Part shown: piece after piece, positions 29,646-35,740 of the stretch
Position numbering within the stretch: position 1 is the first letter of the stretch
How the letters are laid out: each line of letters begins with the position of its first letter
Assembly: GCA_007376405.1 (NCBI GenBank)
Contig: VMGD01000012.1
Coordinates: 1 to 35,740, forward strand
DNA length: 35,740 nt
Reading direction: 5' to 3'
DNA from: Microgenomates group bacterium Gr01-1014_7
Lineage (GTDB): Bacteria; Patescibacteriota; Microgenomatia; Daviesbacterales; UBA10151
The notes under the pieces: generated by a model
Database searches by the model: none
What the model was told of the DNA's origin: nothing
The model's input: the letters and a program-made list of their open reading frames with translations, nothing else
Position numbers and translations under genes: made by a program

Positions 29646-31867
29646 TTAGCAGGCTCGTTTTTGGCTGAGGTGATGGCAGAGGGAGTGGCAAAGGTGGAAA
29701 AGGCATCGGAAAAGATAGTTTTTTCAGCCTCTTTTCGGATTCGAACCAGTCCTTTGGGTATAATCCCGGCCACTGCCAAATCTCTCCTTCCGTCAATTGT
29801 GGCCTCAATTATTCCTTCTGGCCGCTCAAAAGCAACATCTTGTCTTCCTTCCAAAACCCCTTTCATAATTTTATTCCAAATTGGAGCAGCTCCTGTTATG
29901 CCTGATGTCAGGGCGGGGTTCATGGGGGAGTTATCATTATTTCCCACCCAAACTCCCACCACAAACTCCGGGCTATAGCCAAAAGTCCAGTTATCCCTTT
30001 TATTATCCGAAGTGCCAGTTTTAACTGCCACACTGTGACCCGAAATTTTAAGCAGCGAATTTGATCCAAATGCAGGGGTTCGGGCGCTGTTGTCAGTTAA
30101 AATACTGGTTACTAAATAGGCAATCGGGGCCTCAAGCGCCTGAGTACCGTCCTGCTGATACTCTTCCAATACATTCCCGTCTGAATCCGTCACTTTCAGA
30201 ATTGGGGTGGCCTCACGTTTTTGTCCCATTTGGGCCAATGTTCCATAAACAGTCATCATGTCAATCATTTTAACCTCCCCCCCTCCTAAAGTTAAGGATA
30301 AACCATACCTTTTTGGATCATTAAAAGTGGTAATGCCTAAATCTCTGGCAGTTTTGATCATATTGTCAATCCCGATTGTGGCCAGCATTTTAACTGCCGG
30401 GATATTATATGATGAGCCCAAGGCTGTGCGAATGGACACCGGTCCGTGGAAGCGGCCGTCATAATTTACCGGAGAATAAACATTGACCCCGTCTTTAAAG
30501 CTAACAGGTATATCCAAAATAGTTGTTCCGGGGGTGAACCCCTGTTTGAAAGCGGTGGCATAGGTTGCAACTTTAATAGCAGAACCGGGCTGGCGAAGAG
30601 CCAGTGCCACATTAAATGAGCCAAACTGCCTCTCATGATAATCTTTACTGCCTACCATAGCCAAGATCTGGCCGGAGCGGGCATCCGTTACCATGGCCGC
30701 TCCGTTTTTGACATTCAAACCGGCCAGTTTTTCCACTTCCTCCGAGACAGCTTTTTCAACAGTCTCCTGAAGGGTTAAATCAAGGGTGGTGGTGATCTTT
30801 AATCCTCCCTGGGACAAAACTCTTTGGCCGTATTTTGCGGACAGCAAATCTTTTATATACATCACAAAATGCGGAGCGTATATATTAGTTATCTGGGGTT
30901 TTAAATGTAAATCTTCCGCTAAAGCCTGATTTGCCTGAGCCTCCGTTAAAAATTTATTTTCTTTCATGCTTTGCAGAACTTCCCTTTGGCGATCCTTGCC
31001 CAGCTCCGGGTTGGTGCCGTAAGGGCTAAACTGGGTGGGTGAAGCAGGCAGTCCGGCAAGGTATGCAGCTTGCGCCAGAGTCAACTGCCTGGAGTTGATG
31101 CCAAAATAAGTTTGAGAAGCAGCCTCAATGCCCCAGGCAGGACCTCCATAAGGAGCTTCATTCAAATACATTTGTAAAATCTCATCTTTGCTATAAAGAC
31201 GTTCAGCCCAAAGAGCCAGGATTAGTTCTTTGATCTTGCGGGTGTAGGTTTTTTCCGGGGTCAGTAAAGTGTTTTTAATCAGCTGCTGGGTAATGGTTGA
31301 GGCTCCTTCAAGCTGGTTGTTTTGAGGATTATTCTTCAAGTTGCTAACGCCGGCTCTGATTATTGCCAGAGGATCAATCCCCAAGTGATGATAAAAGTTT
31401 TTATCCTCGGTTGAGATAGTGGCCTGGGCCACGTAGGATGGCAGTTCATTCAAACCAACCAGAGTGCGGTTTCTGCCTTCATAAAGGCGGTACAGCAGTT
31501 TGCCTTTTCTGTCAAAAAACTCGGTGGTTAGCGCCTTGTCTGTTGAAACAAGTTTTTTGGGAGAGGGAAGTTGATAAGCAGTAGTAACGATAAAAGAGGT
31601 ATACACATACAAAAGCAGGAGGCCCAGACTTAATGCGACAGCTATTTTTGTTTTTCTGGACATTCGTCTCCAGAACTTACGCGGCCGGCCTCTGCCCCGC
31701 CTAAGGCGGGAAAGGGTATAGGGTATAGGGTATAGGGTATAGTGCGGAAAAGAAATTTTTGGTAATCTAAATTTAAATAAATATCCCACGATCCAAAGGG
31801 GGACTTGCCCGATTTTAATCAGGCTATATTGAATAAGCAAAATCACTATCCTCAAAAGATAAAGCAT
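29642..31867 (-). CDS. Class A penicillin-binding protein (transglycosylase/transpeptidase)
   Basis: 741 residues, bifunctional peptidoglycan synthase. The GT51 domain carries EDKNFYHHLGIDP (catalytic Glu154) and GASTITQQLIKN. The transpeptidase domain has the SxxK (QPGSAIKV, near residue 430), SxN (SSYNIPAV) and KTGTSDNKRDN motifs, so both activities look intact. A membrane helix lies at about 73-92. The first 68 residues are unusual: an extra hydrophobic helix (about 1-31) then a basic linker encoded by the repeats at 31696-31741; the canonical N-terminus would be Met69 (31663). It may be regulated by a promoter near 31933-31904. It works with MreB in wall synthesis. Confidence 0.95.
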   Translation of the reverse strand: MLYLLRIVILLIQYSLIKIGQVPLWIVGYLFKFRLPKISFPHYTLYPIPYTLSRLRRGRGRPRKFWRRMSRKTKIAVALSLGLLLLYVYTSFIVTTAYQLPSPKKLVSTDKALTTEFFDRKGKLLYRLYEGRNRTLVGLNELPSYVAQATISTEDKNFYHHLGIDPLAIIRAGVSNLKNNPQNNQLEGASTITQQLIKNTLLTPEKTYTRKIKELILALWAERLYSKDEILQMYLNEAPYGGPAWGIEAASQTYFGINSRQLTLAQAAYLAGLPASPTQFSPYGTNPELGKDRQREVLQSMKENKFLTEAQANQALAEDLHLKPQITNIYAPHFVMYIKDLLSAKYGQRVLSQGGLKITTTLDLTLQETVEKAVSEEVEKLAGLNVKNGAAMVTDARSGQILAMVGSKDYHERQFGSFNVALALRQPGSAIKVATYATAFKQGFTPGTTILDIPVSFKDGVNVYSPVNYDGRFHGPVSIRTALGSSYNIPAVKMLATIGIDNMIKTARDLGITTFNDPKRYGLSLTLGGGEVKMIDMMTVYGTLAQMGQKREATPILKVTDSDGNVLEEYQQDGTQALEAPIAYLVTSILTDNSARTPAFGSNSLLKISGHSVAVKTGTSDNKRDNWTFGYSPEFVVGVWVGNNDNSPMNPALTSGITGAAPIWNKIMKGVLEGRQDVAFERPEGIIEATIDGRRDLAVAGIIPKGLVRIRKEAEKTIFSDAFSTFATPSAITSAKNEPAN
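31696..31741. repeat. Palindrome plus GGGTATA heptamers in the penicillin-binding protein gene
   Basis: CCCGCCT-A-AGGCGGG (31696-31710) is followed by four perfect GGGTATA copies (31714-31741). Both lie in the N-terminal linker, encoding PHYTLYPIPYTL and SRLRRGRG. The heptamer matches the stalk gene repeat at 2060-2090. Confidence 0.8.
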
Positions 31868-31903
31868 AATTTTAAAACTGCGGACAGGATGAGCTTTGAG
31901 GCC

Positions 31904-31933
31904 ATTCTAAAATATTTATCTTACAATCCACAA
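31904..31933 (-). promoter_or_regulatory. Promoter of the penicillin-binding protein gene
   Basis: Minus-strand TTGTGG (31933-31928), 18-nt spacer, TAGAAT (31909-31904), 36 nt before the ATG at 31867. Confidence 0.45.
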
Positions 31934-31950
31934 GAGGGAAGTTTAGTCGC

Positions 31951-31979
31951 TTGACTTTTAAAATCCCATAGTGTACAAT
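31951..31979 (+). promoter_or_regulatory. Promoter of the hypothetical membrane-protein gene
   Basis: TTGACT (31951-31956), 17-nt spacer, TACAAT (31974-31979), 13 nt before the ATG at 31993. Confidence 0.6.
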
Positions 31980-31992
31980 GTATACATAAATT

Positions 31993-32691
31993 ATGAGAAC
32001 TAATAATCCAGAAATTTTAGATCAGTCTCCGGCAGCTTTACGCTCAGAATCACCAAAATTTGTGAGTGAAACTTCCAGACTTTCTAAATTAACCAGAAGT
32101 ATTACTGGTGGAATACGAAATCACCCAGCAGAGTATGCTTTTGTGACGTTTGTAACTTTGTATCTTGGTTTTCAAGTAATCCGAGGCATTCCTAATTTCA
32201 GTGCTCGTTTATTGGAAGAATCAACTACAGGAGATGGAAACAAAAATTCTTTAACTTTTTATCCTTCTTCTGAACCTGCTGACTGGATAAGACAGCAATT
32301 GGGAATCTTTGGTGATGTTATATCTACAGGATCTGTTGGAGTTAAGATTATAGAGCCAGAGGGTGTTAATGTAAGGTATTTACCAGATAAAAAATTAGGG
32401 ATAAGGGTTGAAACCGGCCAGCTTGAACCTTATTACAGGGTACTTCAGTATCATAAGTATGATCCTAAACTGATTAACGTTTCACATTTTATTGAAACAA
32501 AAGATGGTAATATTTGGGCTGTTTCTTGGGGTGATCCTGATAAAAACAATGAAGGGTTAAGATACCTTAATTTGTTTGCTGTTAGGGAGGATGGAAAGTG
32601 GCTGGCAGATTTTGTAAATGAATACAATCAGGATATACCTGGCGAGGTACTTTTTAGCCAATACCCTCAACCTGTTGAAGCCAGTAAATAA
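31993..32691 (+). CDS. Hypothetical membrane-anchored protein
   Basis: 232 residues, not recognised. A Ser/Arg-rich cytoplasmic start (1-44), one membrane helix (about 48-64, FVTFVTLYLGFQVIRG), and an outside domain of mixed beta character. Near residues 115-150 the segment GVNVRYLPDKKLGIRVETGQ resembles a bacterial SH3 repeat (VNVRxxP...), which often binds cell-wall peptides. That link is tentative. It has its own promoter and is convergent with the EamA gene, overlapping its end by 25 nt. Confidence 0.7.
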   Translation: MRTNNPEILDQSPAALRSESPKFVSETSRLSKLTRSITGGIRNHPAEYAFVTFVTLYLGFQVIRGIPNFSARLLEESTTGDGNKNSLTFYPSSEPADWIRQQLGIFGDVISTGSVGVKIIEPEGVNVRYLPDKKLGIRVETGQLEPYYRVLQYHKYDPKLINVSHFIETKDGNIWAVSWGDPDKNNEGLRYLNLFAVREDGKWLADFVNEYNQDIPGEVLFSQYPQPVEASK

Positions 32692-33551
32692 AGGCCAATA
32701 GTAATAAATCCTATCCCTATAATTTGAGTAAGTAAAAAATAACCTGAAAATTTAAGTTTAAAAACCTCCGGGAATTTAGTCCCCAGAATTAAACTGAACA
32801 CGATTAAGAAAATATATTTTATTCCCTGAAGGGAGTTGACTATGGCAGGATTTGCCAAAGAAATTGAAAACAAAAGAAGTAATTCTGAAGCTATTGCAGA
32901 TACTTGTCCAAAAATAAAAAGGGGCACACTTTTGACTACAGCTTTTGTTTTCAAAAAAGAAGCAATAATCCTTCTTAAATATGGAACCACTAAGAAGCTG
33001 AGGAGTAAAGGCAAAAGAATGGGCCTTGACCAAATTAGAACTGTTAAAAAACTTGTCTTTAAAAAACTTAAAGACAAAAAATAATATGATAAAGCAAAAA
33101 AGACAGAAGAGAAAATCTCCAAAAAAAGCTCTTTCATATTAATTTTGCCTTTTAAATTCTCCAAAGTTAAAAATATCAGTCCTGCCACAAGTATTGCAAT
33201 GGCTTTAATCTGGGTTTGGGTTAAACCCTGAAAGCCAAGTATAAGTAAAAATATTGGAGTTAGCGCTCCTATGACAGGAATTACTCTTTGAACCTGGCCG
33301 GATTTTAAAGCTCTAAGCATCAGGTATGCGCCGATTATCCAAGAAGCTGTTGAAACTGAAGCCAGCATTATAACTTCTGTGGAGGGAAGTTTTACAAATG
33401 GAATACCTAAAAGTAAACTCATATTCATCAAACTAAAGTAAAAAATATAAATCAGGGGATCGGGAATGGTTTTGGTCAGTAAAATTTTATCAACCGTTAC
33501 AGCAATACTATTTAAAAACTGGGCCAAAATGGCAAAAGGGAGGTACGACAT
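32667..33551 (-). CDS. EamA-family membrane transporter
   Basis: 294 residues with ten predicted hydrophobic helices in two halves, the DMT/EamA layout. FAILAQFLNSIAVTVDKIL opens the protein, and the second-half helix SVFFALSYYFLSLSFLKTS begins the repeat. EamA proteins export small metabolites; the substrate is unknown. Its start overlaps the stop of the GH1 glycosidase gene (TAATG) on the same strand, so the two are translationally coupled and a sugar- or glycoside-related role is plausible. Its 3' end overlaps the opposing hypothetical gene by 25 nt. Confidence 0.85.
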   Translation of the reverse strand: MSYLPFAILAQFLNSIAVTVDKILLTKTIPDPLIYIFYFSLMNMSLLLGIPFVKLPSTEVIMLASVSTASWIIGAYLMLRALKSGQVQRVIPVIGALTPIFLLILGFQGLTQTQIKAIAILVAGLIFLTLENLKGKINMKELFLEIFSSVFFALSYYFLSLSFLKTSFLTVLIWSRPILLPLLLSFLVVPYLRRIIASFLKTKAVVKSVPLFIFGQVSAIASELLLLFSISLANPAIVNSLQGIKYIFLIVFSLILGTKFPEVFKLKFSGYFLLTQIIGIGFITIGLYLLASTG

Positions 33552-34858
33552 TATTTATTTTCTTTGATTATTTCTCTATAGCGCTTTTCCAAAACCTCTT
33601 CTGCATCAACAGTATGACCAATAAAGCGAAGCAGGGAATGGGGAATCCCGCTGTGTTGAATAATATCTGTATACACAAGGGCTGAAGGCCGGATTTTTCT
33701 TTCAAAAGTTAAATAATCTACCTCAACCAAGCCAAACCTGGGGTCAAAGCCCCGATGCCATTCAAAATTATCAATCAAAGACCAGTAGAAAAAGCCCTTA
33801 ACTTGAATGCCTGCTTTGATTGCTCTATAGACCTCGGAAAGATAAGTAATTAAGAATCTATTCTTGCGGTCATCATTGGTGGAGGCAATTCCACACTCTG
33901 TTATATAAATAGGCAGGTCATCGGATAAATCTGCCAGTACATCAAATAAACCTTCGGGATAAACCTCCCAGCCCAGATCGGAAATATCTCTTGACTGTAA
34001 GGTTTCATCGGCAATTTCAGGCCAAAACCCTTTTCCATCTTTAAACCGGGTATGGAAATAGTAATTTATTCCCAGGAAGTCATGGGTCTTTCTTGTCAGA
34101 AAGTAAAACAGATGATTGGCAGTTAAATCCGTGAAAACTACAGCTACCTGCTCAATTAAAGAGTGTTTATGATAAGGCTCAAAAGATTGGACATTTTGGG
34201 CAATGCCAACGGGTTTTTTGGGGAAAGCAGAGTGCAAATATTTATAGACCTTTTTGTGAGCAGATGCCAGATTCAGGGTAGTTTTTATTTGTCCCCAAAA
34301 ACTTTTTTTGGCCGGAGGCCAGACTCTTTCAAAGTAGGCTTCATAAACATATACCCCCGGTTCGTTTAAAGTGATCCAAAAGTCAACATATTCTGCAATC
34401 TCAGGAGCCACCCTTTTAACAAATCTTTCAAAATAGCTTGCTGTTTTGCTATTTTCCCAGCCACCAAGTCCTGCCACCCACTGAGGCAGGGTAAAATGCC
34501 AAAGAGTCAGCATGACTTTAATGTTAAGTGACTTAAGATACTTAAGCACACTGACGTAATGCTCAATTTCATGATGATCAAACTCTCCGTCTTTAGGTTC
34601 AATTCTTGACCATTCAATAGAGAGTCTATGGGCATTATGATTTAGCTCTTTGATAAGAGCAAAGTCTTTTTCATAAAGCTCATATTGGTTGCAAGTCTTC
34701 CCTGAGCGGAATTTAGGGGGGAGTTTTTGTTCCCATGCCCACCAATCGGCATTGACGTTATTGCCCTCCACCTGATAAGCAGAAGTGGCAGCTCCCCATA
34801 AGAAATCCTTTGGGAATTTTAGTATTCCATGTTCATGTTTTGGTTTGGGAGTGGGCAT
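33551..34858 (-). CDS. GH1-family beta-glycosidase
   Basis: 435 residues, the GH1 size. A retaining glycosidase: acid/base Glu166 in TLNEPG and nucleophile Glu321 in YITECG (usually ITENG). FLWGAATSAYQVEG opens the domain and the sugar-binding signatures NHNAHRLSIEWSRIEP and WSLIDNFEWHRGFDPRFG are present. No signal peptide is seen, so it acts inside the cell on small glycosides such as beta-glucosides. The stretch VLKYLKSLNIKV is encoded by a 9-bp repeat array (34523-34548). It is coupled to the EamA transporter and starts from a 14-bp divergent promoter shared with a surface protein gene. Confidence 0.95.
   Translation of the reverse strand: MPTPKPKHEHGILKFPKDFLWGAATSAYQVEGNNVNADWWAWEQKLPPKFRSGKTCNQYELYEKDFALIKELNHNAHRLSIEWSRIEPKDGEFDHHEIEHYVSVLKYLKSLNIKVMLTLWHFTLPQWVAGLGGWENSKTASYFERFVKRVAPEIAEYVDFWITLNEPGVYVYEAYFERVWPPAKKSFWGQIKTTLNLASAHKKVYKYLHSAFPKKPVGIAQNVQSFEPYHKHSLIEQVAVVFTDLTANHLFYFLTRKTHDFLGINYYFHTRFKDGKGFWPEIADETLQSRDISDLGWEVYPEGLFDVLADLSDDLPIYITECGIASTNDDRKNRFLITYLSEVYRAIKAGIQVKGFFYWSLIDNFEWHRGFDPRFGLVEVDYLTFERKIRPSALVYTDIIQHSGIPHSLLRFIGHTVDAEEVLEKRYREIIKENK
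34523..34548. repeat. 9-bp repeat array inside the GH1 gene
   Basis: GTTAAGTGACTTAAGATACT followed by TAAGCA, read on the minus strand as VLKYLKSLN. Confidence 0.75.
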
Positions 34859-34872
34859 GTTATAATCATAAC
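34859..34872. promoter_or_regulatory. Compact bidirectional leaderless promoter
   Basis: The 14-bp gap GTTATAATCATAAC separates two divergent ATGs. Plus: TATAAT (34861-34866), 6 nt, ATG at 34873. Minus: TATGAT (34870-34865), 6 nt, ATG at 34858. Identical geometry to 20467-20480. Confidence 0.7.
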
Positions 34873-35607
34873 ATGTTTCGTTTTCTGCCCTTTATTTTAA
34901 TAGCTCTTTTGGTTCTAGGTGGATTGGGGTATTGGCGGTTTGTGGCTGTAAAGCAAAATCTGGAAAGTCCAAAGGCCGGGCAAGCCCAGGATCAGACCCC
35001 GATTGAGGTATCAAAGACGCTGCCTCAGGCAACTTTGGATGATAGAGTCAAGGCTTTGGAGGATTTAATTTCCAAAGTAGTGGTTGCGCTTAATTCGTTA
35101 AAATCATCCGCAAAGGGGGATACAGGCTCTTCAACGGACGCAAAACTAAACTCTCTGGATGCAGCTGTCACAGAATTAAAGGTAAGAGTTTCAGCTTTGG
35201 AAAAGTCTTCACCTGCAGCTCCCGCAACCACTACCTCAAGCTCGGGTAAATCCACAGTTTATATTCCTTTAGGGTCCGGCGGACAAATGAGTGATACCAA
35301 CTGGGCTACTCTTTCAACCTTTCAGATAAGTTTGGACCCCGCGCAATACCCGGGTTACACCAGTATGCAACTTGAAGTGACCATGAGACTTAATCAGCCG
35401 GGAGGCACGCTTTATGCCCGTTTGTATAATAGTAGCGGCGGTTCTGCCACTTCTTCCGAAGTTACCACCACCTCTACAACTTCCAAACTGGTAAACTCTT
35501 CAAATTTTACGCTGGCAACGGGTACTAAAACTTATGTTCTTCAGGCCAAAACTTCAGATGGCACCCCGGCCTTTTTGGATTATGCCAGGATAAAGGTTAA
35601 TTTCTAA
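34873..35607 (+). CDS. Membrane-anchored coiled-coil surface protein
   Basis: 244 residues from the ATG at 34873; the frame opens farther upstream (to 34810), but the promoter lies in between. One N-terminal membrane helix (about 4-22), a heptad-patterned coiled coil (about 52-118, LDDRVKALEDLISKVV, LKSSAKGD, LDAAVTELKVRVSALE), a Thr/Ser/Pro linker, and a C-terminal beta domain (about 130-244) with Ser/Thr-rich strands. No enzyme motif is seen. A trimeric or dimeric surface stalk with an adhesive tip is a reasonable guess. It is divergent from the GH1-EamA pair and shares their compact promoter. Confidence 0.75.
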   Translation: MFRFLPFILIALLVLGGLGYWRFVAVKQNLESPKAGQAQDQTPIEVSKTLPQATLDDRVKALEDLISKVVVALNSLKSSAKGDTGSSTDAKLNSLDAAVTELKVRVSALEKSSPAAPATTTSSSGKSTVYIPLGSGGQMSDTNWATLSTFQISLDPAQYPGYTSMQLEVTMRLNQPGGTLYARLYNSSGGSATSSEVTTTSTTSKLVNSSNFTLATGTKTYVLQAKTSDGTPAFLDYARIKVNF

Positions 35608-35680
35608 AATTAAGAAGGTGAATTTTTAGGTCTATGTGAGAAGTCATACCTAATTGAATAATGGTACTGAAATTAAGGTA

Positions 35681-35740
35681 CTATTTACGCTGCGAACCGT
35701 CCTGTCTGTCAGCTTCTCTGATTTTCTGGAAGAGTTTTCT
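35681..35740 (-). CDS. C-terminal end of an unknown protein (partial)
   Basis: The minus-strand frame is open from the window edge for 19 codons and ends at TAG (35683-35681). The basic, helical-looking tail KLFQKIREADRQDG is compatible with a real C-terminus, but it is too short to assign a family. The 73 nt to the surface protein gene contain nothing recognised. Confidence 0.35.
   Translation of the reverse strand, partial: RKLFQKIREADRQDGSQRK

Noticed and set aside
32776-33084. Small frames within the EamA transporter gene
   Set aside because: They overlap the clear ten-helix transporter frame and have no support of their own.
34810-34872. Earlier start for the coiled-coil surface protein
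   Set aside because: It would overlap the opposite GH1 start and the shared promoter; the membrane helix begins at the 34873 ATG.

Overview
The window looks like a chromosome segment of a small-genome Candidate Phyla Radiation (Patescibacteria) bacterium, most likely Microgenomates-like. Genes are tightly packed with very short gaps, few have Shine-Dalgarno sites, and many -10 boxes sit 6-8 nt upstream of the ATG, which implies leaderless mRNAs. Ribosomal proteins L1 and L7/L12 carry long N-terminal extensions. Short repeats are abundant, even inside conserved genes. The lineage is inferred from gene style; no rRNA gene is present. UGA is used as a stop, so the code is the standard bacterial one.

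Layout: 1-2484 (minus) is an open-ended gene for a large surface-stalk protein. It has a MerR-type DNA-binding head, one membrane helix, tail-fibre-like GNVGxGT repeats and a complete 223-residue mini-intein. 2601-8650 (minus) is an F1Fo-like ATPase operon in the order c-like, b, delta, alpha, gamma, beta, epsilon. It has no subunit a. The c-like protein has a signal peptide, a roughly 170-residue outside domain and a c-type hairpin with no acidic ion-binding residue in its second helix. 9038-16740 (plus) holds leuS, a SprT-like protease gene, comEA, a short comEC, argS, a phosphoesterase gene and ndk. Two divergent tRNA genes (Pro-CGG and Arg-CCT) follow. 16921-19883 holds a sortase gene, a PEGA/beta-propeller gene and mreB.

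19894-22935 holds a four-helix-bundle gene facing a glycan operon (GT4, WecG/TagA, and a phosphoglucose-isomerase-type cupin without metal ligands), plus a small HTH gene. 23041-24081 encodes a membrane-anchored HExxH protein. 24116-29180 (minus) is the secE-nusG-rplK-rplA ... rplJ-rplL cluster, split by a flippase-like gene and a dockerin gene. 29253-34858 holds an ASCH-domain gene, a class A penicillin-binding protein gene, a hypothetical membrane protein gene, an EamA transporter gene and a GH1 glycosidase gene. The right end holds a coiled-coil surface protein gene and the tail of an unknown gene.

The most unusual signals are these: (1) the intein, whose removal would restore the stalk repeat exactly; (2) the ATPase that apparently cannot bind its coupling ion and whose c-like subunit carries a stalk-cap-like outside domain, next to the stalk gene; (3) three compact divergent promoters with mirrored -10 boxes exactly 6 nt from both start codons; (4) an intragenic palindrome whose two copies differ by compensatory changes; and (5) several families of 7-bp and 9-bp tandem repeats that enter reading frames.
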